This document shows, piece after piece, positions 17,323-29,344 of a DNA stretch of 64,000 bases. The notes beneath the pieces are model-generated. The model saw only the letters and a program-made list of their open reading frames with translations, was not told where the DNA came from and did not search any database. How positions within the stretch are numbered: position 1 is the first letter of the stretch; each line of letters begins with the position of its first letter. The DNA comes from Halioxenophilus sp033283405. GTDB lineage: Bacteria; Pseudomonadota; Gammaproteobacteria; Pseudomonadales; Cellvibrionaceae. The stretch covers positions 1 to 64,000 of the forward strand of contig NZ_JAWMQR010000007.1 of the NCBI RefSeq assembly GCF_033283405.1. The letters are read 5' to 3'. Both the position numbers and the translations under genes were made by a program.

Positions 17323-19980
17323 TTACAAATGAGTGCTGGCAGTCTTATCGTGAGCGGTCAAAAATCGATGGCCGTAGGCCAGTACCAACAAGCTCAATCC
17401 CATCCCCATGAAGCTGGCAACCCGCAGCAGGCCTTTCAGGTCGCTCATATCAATTAGGAAGAGTTTAACAATCACCAACAGCAGCAGGCCCAGGGCAATG
17501 GGGTACCAGAAGCGCAGCTTCTGTCTGATGCCAACCACCATGCCGACAATGGCCATGATCATCCAGGCGAGTGAATAACTGTATACCTCGGGGTCGCCAG
17601 TAGGGCGATTATGATGCACATTGCTGCCAAAACTGAAGCGCAGCTCCAGAGACACAAACAGCACACTGGCCACCATGGCGGCCAGGGCCAGCCAGGCGGT
17701 GTTACCCCGCTCTTGGTAGCTTTGCCACAGCAGTGCCAGTGCCGGCAGGCCGTAACAGAGCAGCAGGGTATTAAACAGTATTACTCCCTCCACTTGGCTG
17801 TGGGAGTTGAGCAGCGGGTTTAAGAAGAAGAGCACAAACAGCGCGTAGTTGACGATGGCCATTACCCGCAGCAGGTTGCCGGCGAAGCGGTAGAGCAGCG
17901 CCAGGTGGTCGGCAAAACGGGCGCGGTAGCTATAACTCTGGCCCAGCAGGCCCCAGGTTAGTGTCTGCAGGCCGGCTTCGGCCAGAGTGTAGTCGCCTTC
18001 GAAGACCTCGCCCTGGTTCATCCAGTAGCGCACCTGCAACAGTACAAACAGGGTAAACAGGTGTAGTGCCGCGGCCTCCAGCCAAAGGTTGAATTTGCGC
18101 GGGCTGGCGTCGATGCGGCCGGCCAGGTAGCAGAGGCCGGCGCAGAGGGCGTAGGTGCCAATCAACCACTGATCCTGCTCGGGGTAGGTGAAGATGAACG
18201 GGTTGGCACTTAGGCGTATCACCACCACCGCCACCAGCGCTTTGATAATCCACCCCAATTGGTTGGCGTCAAAGCGCTTGCGCAGGTAGCTGAGCGAGAG
18301 CACTTGCACGGCCAACAGCAGAGTGAGTGTGGTGCGCTCAAAGATAAAGAGCACCGCCAGTGAGTAGCCCAGGTGAGCGGCGATGGTCAGTGCCAGCACG
18401 GCCTGTGTCGAACGGTGGTGGTTGGCCAGCCAGATAGCCCAACCCAGATAGAGGCAGGCAATCGCTGTTGCCGCCAGCGCCCAGGAGAGGTTGCTGGTTA
18501 ACGCGGGCAGCAGAAAATAGCCGGGCACCAGGGTGAACAGTGGTGTGAGGGCGGCCAGTGAAGACCAGTGGCCAAGGCTAAAGCCCCGGCGCAAGTTAAA
18601 CAGGGCCGCGCCCGAGAAGAGCGCCACAATGGCGGTCAGCAGGATGGCGAACTGATGCTGCTGTTCCAGGTTGAGCGGCCGCCAATTAGTGGGGAGGGTT
18701 GGCGTCCAGTGAGCCAGCAGCAGGGCAATGATGGTTGCCACCAGCGAACCCCAGGCGAGCGGCGTAAAGAGTGGCTTGCTACTGGCCAGGTAGAGGATAA
18801 AGGTTGGCAGGAGCAGGGTTTGCAGCAGATTGTAGTGGCCGGTGGCAATGGTGGCCAGCTGCACCGCCTGTAGAAGTAGCAGGGCAATCAACACCGCGAA
18901 GTTGCGTGGGTAGAAGTGACCGGCTTTGGCACTCTGCCAAAAGGCGCGCCAGCCGGTGATGGCCGGCTCGGGCGAGGCCTGCTGCAGCAGCCAGTCAAAC
19001 CGGGGGGCGGCAAACAGTGCGTAGGCGAAAACAGCCACATAGAGGGTTAACGCCAGGCTGATCAACTCGTAGTTGCTGTGCATGCGGCTATAGGCCACCA
19101 GCCACCAGAAGCCGGTAAAACCGATAATCCCCAGCCATAGCCAGGTGCGGTAGACGTAGCGCAGCAACAGCAGGGCGCCCAGGTTGATGGCGGTAACGTA
19201 CATCAAGGCACCGGCCACATTACCGCTGCCGGTATCCACCAAAATCGGTACGCAGTAGGCACCCAACAGGCCGATGGCGGCGAGTATGGGGCCGTGTACC
19301 AGGGCCAGGGCGGTGGTGGCCAGGGCGATGCTCACCAACCCCAAAAAGGCCCAGCCGGGGGTAATCAGGTGGTAGAGGTTAAGGGCCGCCAGCACTGCGC
19401 CAAACAGGGTAATACTGCCGGCGCCGGCGAGGGCGGCCAGGGCATCGTGGTGGCCGCGCTTGAGGCGTAGGTAGTGCGCGCCGCCGTGCAGCGCCAGGCC
19501 GGTGAGCAGGCTCATGACAATGCGCGCTGTCGGCCCAAGAAAACCGCGCTCGATACTGTATTTGGCGAGGAATATGCCCGCCAATGAGAGCATCAATCCG
19601 CCCAGCCAGATCATCCACTGATCCTTGGCGCGCGACAGCAGAATATCCAGGGGGCTTGGTGTGCTGGGGCGGGTGGTTGTGGTTGGCCGGGCGGTGGTTG
19701 TCTGGGCTGGTTTTGGCTGGTTGGCGGCCGGCGCAGGTGTGCTGGGCGGTGCAACCGGATGCGTTGCAGCGGGTGGCGACATTATGGGTTGTGGGGCTGC
19801 TGGCGTTGGGCTGGCTTGGTTAAGCGCCGATAACTGCTGGTGCAGAAAAGTTAACTCGCGCTGCAACTGCGCCTGCTGCTGTTGTACTTTGCTCACTTGC
19901 GCAAAGGCGATAAGGCCAAGCACCGAGCCCACCACCATCATCAGCAATAGCATCCCCAGCAGCACAATCAATCCTTCCAA
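17323..19980 (-). CDS. DUF2339 giant polytopic membrane protein
   Basis: This 885-residue protein begins with one membrane helix, a short coiled coil (VQQQQAQLQRELTFLHQQL) and a Pro/Thr/Ala-rich linker at about 55-108. More than twenty hydrophobic helices follow, interrupted by short loops. The architecture and size match the DUF2339 family, common in Proteobacteria and without a settled function. The gene lies on its own, 17 bases from the MBOAT start, and could share its transcript. GC content is higher than in the glycan region to its left. Confidence 0.85.
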   Translation of the reverse strand: MEGLIVLLGMLLLMMVVGSVLGLIAFAQVSKVQQQQAQLQRELTFLHQQLSALNQASPTPAAPQPIMSPPAATHPVAPPSTPAPAANQPKPAQTTTARPTTTTRPSTPSPLDILLSRAKDQWMIWLGGLMLSLAGIFLAKYSIERGFLGPTARIVMSLLTGLALHGGAHYLRLKRGHHDALAALAGAGSITLFGAVLAALNLYHLITPGWAFLGLVSIALATTALALVHGPILAAIGLLGAYCVPILVDTGSGNVAGALMYVTAINLGALLLLRYVYRTWLWLGIIGFTGFWWLVAYSRMHSNYELISLALTLYVAVFAYALFAAPRFDWLLQQASPEPAITGWRAFWQSAKAGHFYPRNFAVLIALLLLQAVQLATIATGHYNLLQTLLLPTFILYLASSKPLFTPLAWGSLVATIIALLLAHWTPTLPTNWRPLNLEQQHQFAILLTAIVALFSGAALFNLRRGFSLGHWSSLAALTPLFTLVPGYFLLPALTSNLSWALAATAIACLYLGWAIWLANHHRSTQAVLALTIAAHLGYSLAVLFIFERTTLTLLLAVQVLSLSYLRKRFDANQLGWIIKALVAVVVIRLSANPFIFTYPEQDQWLIGTYALCAGLCYLAGRIDASPRKFNLWLEAAALHLFTLFVLLQVRYWMNQGEVFEGDYTLAEAGLQTLTWGLLGQSYSYRARFADHLALLYRFAGNLLRVMAIVNYALFVLFFLNPLLNSHSQVEGVILFNTLLLCYGLPALALLWQSYQERGNTAWLALAAMVASVLFVSLELRFSFGSNVHHNRPTGDPEVYSYSLAWMIMAIVGMVVGIRQKLRFWYPIALGLLLLVIVKLFLIDMSDLKGLLRVASFMGMGLSLLVLAYGHRFLTAHDKTASTHL

Positions 19981-20118
19981 TGCTCACCCCAATATTGTTG
20001 TTATTCTCCTGCGAGCGCCAAGGTTAGCTGAGACGGGGGGTTAAGCAAAGGCCTCTGCGGTTTCAGCCGCCGGGAAATGGTGGCCCATCACACTCGGCAA
20101 ATAATCTGGGTATAGCGC

Positions 20119-23208
<3,090 letters not shown>

Positions 23209-23886
23209 AGTGATTTTATCGGGGTTTGGTATTGTTTAAGGTGTCCGCTGATTTGCTTGTGTTTATAAAAATAGATTCCTGCTCTTTGAGATCGAGGTGG
23301 CGAAAGATTTCCGTTGCATAGACGCCGTAAATACCTCCCTGACGGCTTGAATGCAGCATCGGACCACCAAGGATGGTGGAAATGCCGAAAACGCAGGGGC
23401 AGTTTTCAGCCCGGCTGCATGCGATCTGCAATGGGTGCCTGCCGCCAAAACCCGCTGATTTTTTTTGCGGGTTTTGCGAGCAAGGAAAAATGACATTTTT
23501 TCCTTTCGCTACCGCGAAGCGGCAGGATGCCGCTTCAGGATAAAAACCACTCAAGGTACAAACCGATCTCCCATCAAATGGCTGGACAGTTTGGGCCCGG
23601 CCGCGGCACAGGGAAGTGCCGCCAAAACCCGCTGATTTTTTTGCGGGTTTTGCGAGAAAGGAAAAATGACATTTTTTCCTTTCGCCACCGCGAAGCGGCA
23701 GGATGCCGCTTCAGGATAAAAACCGATCTCCTTAAAATAACTGCGCGGTTTGGGCTCGGCCGCGGCACAGGGAAGTGCCGCCAAAACCCGCTGATTTTTT
23801 TTGCGGGTTTTGCGAGCAAGGAAAAATGACATTTTTTCCTTTCGCTACCGCGAAGCGGCAGGATGCCGCTTCAGGATTAAAGCCCT
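23209..23886. repeat. Tandem hairpin-rich repeats between imuB and dnaE2
   Basis: Three near-identical units of about 105 bases lie at 23441-23548, 23618-23724 and 23777-23880, spaced 177 and 159 bases apart. Each unit has three perfect or near-perfect hairpins in order: CAAAACCCGC/GCGGGTTTTG around a T run, AAGGAAAAA/TTTTTCCTT, and GAAGCGGC/GCCGCTTC with loop AGGAT. A linker containing GGCCGCGGCACAGGGAAGT precedes units 2 and 3. Upstream at 23362-23420 are further hairpins (CCACC-AAGGAT-GGTGG and GAAAAC/GTTTTC). Short frames across this region are by-products of the repeats. Confidence 0.85.
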
Positions 23887-25581
23887 CTATCCAAATACCC
23901 CCTGTAAAAACCACCCTTTGGCCTGGTGATCGTGAAAAATCCACAGTCGCCGGTAGTCATCCTGCTCGGCAATAAAGTAGTCCCGGCATTGAGCCTGGCC
24001 GCTGGCATCGGCGGGGCTGGCCAGCCACCAGCGCCCCTGTAATCGCTCCGGCCCCAACAGCAGGGTTAACGGCCCGTGCCAAAACAGCCGGTGGTTGCGC
24101 TCGCTGAGCGCTACCGGCGGATCGATCAGCCAGCTGGGCCTGGGGGCCAGCGCGGCCCCGGTATGGCCCGGCTCGGTAGCGGTGAGGTGATAGTGGGCTG
24201 GCGCCTCGGCTACCTGCGCTGGTGCGCCGTTACGGGCGTTGGACTGGCTTTGAATCTGGCTTGCCTGCCAATGGTTGAGCTGCTCTGGCCAGTGTTCGGG
24301 CAGCTGTTGCAGTTCCAGGGTGCTGTTGTTGCCCAGGCGGTTGTGCAGACGGGTGAGCAGTAGCTGCCAGCGGCGCTGTACCTCGGCCCGGTCGAGGGCG
24401 AGTTCCGGGTCGGCGGCGAAGAGGTCGCCGGTTTCATGAGTGAACGGGGAGTGCTGGCTTAAATAGAGTTCCACCGAGTCGACCTCAAAGGCCAGCGCCA
24501 AGTGCTCAAAGTGGATCTGCGTTAATTGCTGCAGCAGTTGCCAGTCGCCGTGTACCGGTTGGCAGACGATGGGGATGGCCTGCCGCTGGCCGGTGGCGGA
24601 GAGCAGCAGCCACTCAATGGCTTCGCACTGCTGCTGTTCACGCCGTAAAAAGTCGGCCAGTTGCTGCAACAGGGTGCTGACCACCGGCTGTAGCTGCTGC
24701 AGATTGGTTACCGGGAAATTCAACTGCACCCGCCGGCGGAATTCGGCCGCCTCCGGCCGGCGCATCAGGGCGTGGTTCTGTTGGCCAAGCAGGGCGTAGA
24801 GATAACCAATAAAGGCCTCGCCAAAGCGCCGGCCCAGCTCCACCATCGGCATGGCCAGCACCTCGCCTAAGGTGCTGAGCCCCATCTGCTGCAGTTGGCT
24901 GAAGCTGTCATCAAAGCGGTCGAGTTTGTTGAGCTCGATGGCCGCCAACTGGGCAACGTAATCTTGGCTGGAGTATTGACTGTTGATCGACTGGCGGGTG
25001 TTGGCCAGCAGCCAGGCGGATTCGGGGCTGAGGCCGAGACCCGGCTGCACAAAGCAATGGCGCCCGGCCAGGCGCGAGAGCAGTTGCTGGCAGAGGTTTT
25101 CCAGCCCCTTGAAGAGCTTCAGGCTGCCGGAGATCTCCAGCAGCAGGCCCGCCTGCCGGTTGCGGGGCTGGTTGCTTGAGCCGAGCTCCGGGGCGTTGTG
25201 CAGGCTGACGTGGGGGGTGAAGTCGTAGCAGTCGCCGGCCAACTGTTGCAGGGCTACCCATTCGCGGCTGACGTCGCGCGGGTAACAGCGGTAGTGGCGC
25301 CGGGGCGCTGGGCTGGCGCTGTTGTCGGCCTGTTCCTCGCTATAAACCTGCAGCAGTGCTTCAGCGGTGACCAGGCTCATCCCCTGGCGTACACCGACTG
25401 CCTCGCTGGTATCGTTGCAGAGCAGCACCTGTTTACTGCCCTTGGGGGCGTGGTAAACCAGCAACGGTAGCGAGGGTGTACCGCTTGCTATTAACCCGCA
25501 AGCTTCGGCGGCGGGGGTGGTTGCCTCCCGCTTAAAAACATCCAGGGGCAGTAGGGGAAGACGCAGTGCCAGCCAGAGCAT
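23887..25581 (-). CDS. imuB: Mutasome Y-family-like protein ImuB
   Basis: This protein of about 564 residues starts MLWLALRLPLLPLDVF and carries the Y-family polymerase-like body (GLGLSPESAWLLANTR, LDRFDDSFSQLQQMGLSTLGEVLAMP). It ends in the typical ImuB C-terminus (DYFIAEQDDYRRLWIFHDH, WFLQGVFG). ImuB proteins lack the acidic catalytic residues of true Y polymerases and tether DnaE2 to the beta clamp. The ATG at 25581 overlaps the imuA stop as TGATG, and an in-frame GTG precedes it, so translation is coupled to imuA. Confidence 0.93.
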   Translation of the reverse strand: MLWLALRLPLLPLDVFKREATTPAAEACGLIASGTPSLPLLVYHAPKGSKQVLLCNDTSEAVGVRQGMSLVTAEALLQVYSEEQADNSASPAPRRHYRCYPRDVSREWVALQQLAGDCYDFTPHVSLHNAPELGSSNQPRNRQAGLLLEISGSLKLFKGLENLCQQLLSRLAGRHCFVQPGLGLSPESAWLLANTRQSINSQYSSQDYVAQLAAIELNKLDRFDDSFSQLQQMGLSTLGEVLAMPMVELGRRFGEAFIGYLYALLGQQNHALMRRPEAAEFRRRVQLNFPVTNLQQLQPVVSTLLQQLADFLRREQQQCEAIEWLLLSATGQRQAIPIVCQPVHGDWQLLQQLTQIHFEHLALAFEVDSVELYLSQHSPFTHETGDLFAADPELALDRAEVQRRWQLLLTRLHNRLGNNSTLELQQLPEHWPEQLNHWQASQIQSQSNARNGAPAQVAEAPAHYHLTATEPGHTGAALAPRPSWLIDPPVALSERNHRLFWHGPLTLLLGPERLQGRWWLASPADASGQAQCRDYFIAEQDDYRRLWIFHDHQAKGWFLQGVFG

Positions 25582-26441
25582 CACTCACCCCCTGGCCGCC
25601 CTTGCCGTGGTTGACTGGCTTTGGGGCCGGTATTAAAGGCCAGCACCTTGGCCAGTGCCTGTTCACCGGCGCCCTGCTGGGCACTGGCGGCGTTGGCTTC
25701 GGTGTGTAGCAGTTCGGCGTGCTCCGGTGCCCACAGGCTGGGTAGCGGCAGGGTGCATACCTGGGGCCGGAACTGCCCCCGTTGCTTTAACAGTTGTACC
25801 TGCAGCCCCTGGCCGGAGAGCTGGCTGCGCAGGCGCAGTGGCGCCGGTGACTGCACGCGGCCGGAGCGATCCTGGCGCAGGCAAACGCTTAAGCACTGGC
25901 TCTGGCTGGCGGCCAGTTGCAGTTTGCGCAACTCGGCATAGCGCCAGTTAAAGCGCCCCTCCCAGGCCAGCACCGCCAGGCAGCACTGGGCCTGCAGAGT
26001 ATCGACCAGCGCGGACAACAGGGCCTGGCGCTGACGGGTGCGCACTACCTTGATGGCTTGGTAGTTGATGCCCAGCTGTGCCAGGCCGGGGCCATAGGGC
26101 TGCGCTGGTGGGTTGACCAGAACAATCAAGCCGGCCTGGTGGCTGAGCCGGGCCAGGGTAGGGCCAAACAGCTGCCACTCACCGTGGCCGTTGTTGGCCT
26201 GGGAAAGATCAATCAGGCTGCCCAGGGGCCAGCCGCCCCCCTGTAAACAGCTGTTCAAACTGCCATAGCCGCTGTCGAGCACCTCGTTCTGGCCGGCCGT
26301 AACCGTCCCCCGCCACACATCCTTACGGGCGAGTAGCTGCTCCAGTACCGAGTTGCCGGTAGCGCGCCCGGCCAAGCCTGGGCCGCTGCCATAGAGGCTG
26401 GCCTGGCTTTGGGGGGGAGTTGTCCGAGTTTGATAAGTCAT
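25581..26441 (-). CDS. imuA: Mutasome recombinase-like protein ImuA (SulA-like)
   Basis: This protein of about 286 residues has the ImuA body: LEQLLARKDVWRG, LDSGYGSLNSCLQGGGWPLGSLIDL, and a RecA-like core without a clear Walker A. It modulates the ImuB-DnaE2 mutasome. The ATG at 26439-26441 gives MTYQTRTTPPQ; longer frames run through the LexA box and are unlikely. No ribosome-binding site fits between the operator and this ATG. The transcript may be leaderless, or a start further inside the frame may be used. Confidence 0.9.
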   Translation of the reverse strand: MTYQTRTTPPQSQASLYGSGPGLAGRATGNSVLEQLLARKDVWRGTVTAGQNEVLDSGYGSLNSCLQGGGWPLGSLIDLSQANNGHGEWQLFGPTLARLSHQAGLIVLVNPPAQPYGPGLAQLGINYQAIKVVRTRQRQALLSALVDTLQAQCCLAVLAWEGRFNWRYAELRKLQLAASQSQCLSVCLRQDRSGRVQSPAPLRLRSQLSGQGLQVQLLKQRGQFRPQVCTLPLPSLWAPEHAELLHTEANAASAQQGAGEQALAKVLAFNTGPKASQPRQGRPGGE

Positions 26442-26442
26442 A

Positions 26443-26458
26443 CTGTATTTATATACAG
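26443..26458 (-). promoter_or_regulatory. LexA (SOS) box of the imuA-imuB-dnaE2 operon
   Basis: CTGTATTTATATACAG matches the CTGT-N8-ACAG LexA operator perfectly, and the flanking TA/TA extends the palindrome. It lies one base upstream of the imuA ATG, so the mutasome genes are almost certainly SOS-induced. Confidence 0.93.
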
Positions 26459-26615
26459 TATATAGGGAGCGGTCAAGCCGGGTGTGATAAAGAGTGTGGA
26501 TGGGTGATGTATTGATGGCCGGCCAGCTAAACCTGTCAAATAGCACCAGTGGCTTAATCGTGGCGCATACATCAACCTTGAGCCTCCGCTTTCTATAACA
26601 ATAAGGAGATCGTTT

Positions 26616-27413
26616 ATGTTCAAGCGTTGCGTGGTTGGGGTGTTGGCCATTGGTAGCTGCTGTGTGAGTGGCTGGAGTTTCGCAGCGGCTGAGCTCACCG
26701 GTTCAGCAGAGGAGCTGCGCAGCTTCCTGCACCCCAACGAAAAATTGGTGAGCCTGGCGGGCGATGCTGAACAAAAGGCCTATTCCGATGAGGCGTTGGT
26801 CAGCATGGTGGTGAGCACCAAGGCCAAGCAGCTGGCCGAGGCATTGGAGGCTAACGCCCGTCTGCGCGACAGCATGCGCGCGCAACTGTTGGCTGGTGGT
26901 ATCGCCGCAGACGACATCAATAATTCACAGTTTTCCAGCTCGCCCCAATACGGTTGGTTTGGCAAAACACCCAGCAGTTTTGAGGTGGCCAACCGGGTGG
27001 TGGTTAGAATTACCCATGAGCAGCAGTTGCAACTGCTGGCCGAAGTGGCCGATCAACACAGCGAAATCGATCTGGCCGACACCGAATTCAAACACTCAAA
27101 AAAAGAGCATTTTTTGCAGTTGGTAAAACAGACGGCGTTAGACAAGGTGCTGGTCGAGAAGGCGTTATACGAAAAAAACCTGGGCGTAAAACTGACACCG
27201 GTAAATTTCCGGGAAGAGCGCTTGTTAACGCACGCAACCCCGGGCGCCAGAATGCTGGAGGAGATAGTCGTGACGGCCCGCCGGCGGGATAGCAGTTATG
27301 CCGATGTGCCGGTCGCCAGGAAGGAGCCTGCCACCCGTTTTGATGAAATAGAGTACAGCGCTCATATTGTGGTCGATTTTAAAATTGTGGCGCAGAGCGA
27401 CCAAGCCCAATGA
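26616..27413 (+). CDS. Secreted SIMPL-domain (DUF541-like) protein with a TonB-box-like insert
   Basis: This 265-residue protein has a signal peptide (VVGVLAIGSCCVSGWSFAAA) and a body that resembles SIMPL/DUF541 periplasmic proteins. It shows a repeated alpha-beta pattern, a VRITHEQQLQLLAEVAD segment, and the closing strand EYSAHIVVDFKIVAQ. Residues 214-233 (LEEIVVTARRR, then YADVPV) look like the N-terminal TonB box and plug start of TonB-dependent receptors. They sit in the loop before the last strand, where family members normally have a Pro-rich linker. AAGGAG lies seven bases before the ATG. The function is unknown. Confidence 0.65.
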   Translation: MFKRCVVGVLAIGSCCVSGWSFAAAELTGSAEELRSFLHPNEKLVSLAGDAEQKAYSDEALVSMVVSTKAKQLAEALEANARLRDSMRAQLLAGGIAADDINNSQFSSSPQYGWFGKTPSSFEVANRVVVRITHEQQLQLLAEVADQHSEIDLADTEFKHSKKEHFLQLVKQTALDKVLVEKALYEKNLGVKLTPVNFREERLLTHATPGARMLEEIVVTARRRDSSYADVPVARKEPATRFDEIEYSAHIVVDFKIVAQSDQAQ

Positions 27414-27439
27414 ATGAACGAGCGTTGCCGGCTGCCCCA

Positions 27440-28186
27440 TTAATTAAGTACCGCGCGGCCGGTCATTAGGGCGTAGGCCCAGTCGGGCCGGCCACAGTCG
27501 CGAGCGGCGAGGGCGGCCTGCTGGTGTGGGTAGGGTATACGCCGCTCCTCCACCAGCCAGCCGGCGGCGGTTTTTTCCAGCAGGCAGTAGCGAGCGTGCG
27601 GGCTGTAGTTTTCCATGGCGTGGGGTAGTGGCAACAGGTCGCGGTAAGCCGGCAGGCCGACACTGCCCGGATTGATGATCAATTGCCCTGACTCCAACCA
27701 AACCGTGCGCGGAATATGGCTGTGGCCACAGACAATCACCTCAGCCGTAACGCCGGCAATGTCGCGGCGGATGGCGGCGTCGCTGCGCACCAGGGGTTGG
27801 CCCGACTCAACATCTTCCAGCAGGTAGCGGCTGTCATCGTCGGGCAGGCCGTGACAGGCAAAAATCTGTCCGTGTTGAGCGATTTTAGGTAGTTGAGTAA
27901 GCCAGTTTAGTGCGCTCGGTTCGAGTTGTTCCAGCACCCAGGTATAAGTGGGCGGGAGATTAGTTGAGCGACTGCCAGCCTGGTATAAATCGCGGTCTTG
28001 ATTACCCTGGAGGGTGATACAATCCAGGGCCGCCAGACGTTCAAACGTGGCGGCCGGGGCAATAGGGCCGTAGAGAGAGTCGCCTAAATTGATAATAAAA
28101 TCGGCGCCCTGTTTGCCAATATCAGCCAGCACGGCTTCCAGTGCAAAAATATTTGCGTGTATATCGGAAATAATGGCCCCACGCAT
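27440..28186 (-). CDS. Metallophosphoesterase (YfcE/calcineurin-like)
   Basis: This protein of about 248 residues carries all the binuclear metal motifs: SDIHAN, NLGDSLYG, LQGNQD and VCGHSHIPR, then INPGSVGLP. It is a cytoplasmic phosphodiesterase or protein phosphatase-like enzyme; the substrate is unknown. The start MRGAIISDIHAN is chosen because AGGA precedes it and a longer frame would run into the divergent neighbour's promoter. It converges on the SIMPL gene. Confidence 0.88.
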   Translation of the reverse strand: MRGAIISDIHANIFALEAVLADIGKQGADFIINLGDSLYGPIAPAATFERLAALDCITLQGNQDRDLYQAGSRSTNLPPTYTWVLEQLEPSALNWLTQLPKIAQHGQIFACHGLPDDDSRYLLEDVESGQPLVRSDAAIRRDIAGVTAEVIVCGHSHIPRTVWLESGQLIINPGSVGLPAYRDLLPLPHAMENYSPHARYCLLEKTAAGWLVEERRIPYPHQQAALAARDCGRPDWAYALMTGRAVLN

Positions 28187-28232
28187 TTTGGTTTTCCTAA
28201 CGATAAAAACAGAGTGAGAGGTTACCAAACCC

Positions 28233-28853
28233 ATGGAGTTTGCAAAATTATTTTTGGAGTACCTAAAAGTTTTGGTTTGGCCAGCTATTTTAGGGTTGGT
28301 AATTATTTTATACGGCACCCAGGTGTTTGAAATTTTAAAAACCCGGGATGTCAGCGCCTTTGGTTTAGAGGTGAGTGGCAGCCTGGATAATCTAGCGCAA
28401 AATTATGAGCAGCAGATCAGTGAACTTAAACAACAGATCAGCTCAATGGATACCACCGAAGGCAAGCAGGACTTGTTATCGCGCCTGGATCAAATTAACG
28501 GCAACGTTAAACAGGAGCTCGACAATGTTCGCAGCCAAATTCAAGCACCGGACGATACCCTGGCAGCCAGTAAACGGGAGCAGGCGGTTGTGGCCGAGCG
28601 CCGGGGCTTTGAGGCAATTATCAAGGGCGATGTTACAGCGGCGTTGGCCGAGTTTGATAAAGCCCAGACTTTTTGGCCGAGCTACCATAATGTGAGTGAA
28701 ATCCACACGCTGCTGGTTCGCCACCGCGACCAGTTAAATAGCCCAGAGCAGTGGGCCAAGTTGTGCCAGCAAATACTGGCGGCACACTCTTGGGGCATGC
28801 CCAGTGATATTCGCCGGGCAATTGCAGAGAAGGCGCAGTTGGCCGACCAATAA
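28233..28853 (+). CDS. Inner-membrane-anchored coiled-coil protein of unknown function
   Basis: This 206-residue protein has one N-terminal membrane helix (VLVWPAILGLVIILYGTQVF). A coiled coil follows at about 55-105 (QNYEQQISELKQQISSMD, then LDNVRSQIQ). A small helical C-terminal domain holds a TPR-like motif (RGFEAIIKGDVTAALAEFDKAQTFWP). No family was recognised. It is divergent from the metallophosphoesterase gene, 46 bases from it, and may share control. Codon use matches its neighbours, so it is a real gene. Confidence 0.65.
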   Translation: MEFAKLFLEYLKVLVWPAILGLVIILYGTQVFEILKTRDVSAFGLEVSGSLDNLAQNYEQQISELKQQISSMDTTEGKQDLLSRLDQINGNVKQELDNVRSQIQAPDDTLAASKREQAVVAERRGFEAIIKGDVTAALAEFDKAQTFWPSYHNVSEIHTLLVRHRDQLNSPEQWAKLCQQILAAHSWGMPSDIRRAIAEKAQLADQ

Positions 28854-28960
28854 AAATAGCTTACCAACGGCATAGCAGAGTGCGGGGTGGCTGCAAACCG
28901 CTGAGTCAATCACCAAACCCTGCGTTGCCGCTTTACTCGGCGGGCAACAGCTAGTGACCG

Positions 28961-29344
28961 TTAAACCTGGCCAAAGGCATAAATGCTGAATTTATTGCCA
29001 TCGGGGTCGCGCACATAGGCACCGTAAGCGTTGGGTACCACTTCCCGGGGGCCGGGCTCGCCTTCGCAGCTGCCGCCGTTGGCCAGGGCTGCAGCGTGAA
29101 AGGCGTCTACCTGGGCGCTGGTGTCCGCCTTAAAGCCGATAGTGCCGCCGTTGGCGAAGGTGGCGGGTTCGCCATTACGCGGCTTGGTGACAATAAAAGC
29201 CAAACTATCGGTGCCGTACATCAGGCGGGCATCGTCTACTGCCATTAAACACTGCATGCCAATAGCCGCGAGCACGGCATCGTAGAAGGCTTTGGATTTT
29301 TGGATATCGTTACTGCCAACGACAACATGGGTAAATACACTCAT
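28961..29344 (-). CDS. VOC (glyoxalase/bleomycin resistance) family protein
   Basis: This 127-residue single-repeat VOC protein starts FTHVVVGSNDIQKSKAFYDAVL, continues with FVTKPRNGEPATFANGGTIGFKA, and ends YVRDPDGNKFSIYAF, the standard paired beta-alpha-beta-beta-beta layout. It is probably a small metalloenzyme or binding protein; the substrate is unknown. GGAGCT precedes the ATG. It is transcribed alone. Confidence 0.9.
   Translation of the reverse strand: MSVFTHVVVGSNDIQKSKAFYDAVLAAIGMQCLMAVDDARLMYGTDSLAFIVTKPRNGEPATFANGGTIGFKADTSAQVDAFHAAALANGGSCEGEPGPREVVPNAYGAYVRDPDGNKFSIYAFGQV

Noticed and set aside
23216..23832. Several frames of 60-112 residues in the repeats between imuB and dnaE2
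   Set aside because: They recur because the repeat units are near-identical; the same peptides appear in each copy and there are no ribosome sites.
23362..23886. CRISPR array
   Set aside because: The units are about 105 bases, only three in number, with long dissimilar spacing; there are no short repeats with regular spacers and no cas genes.
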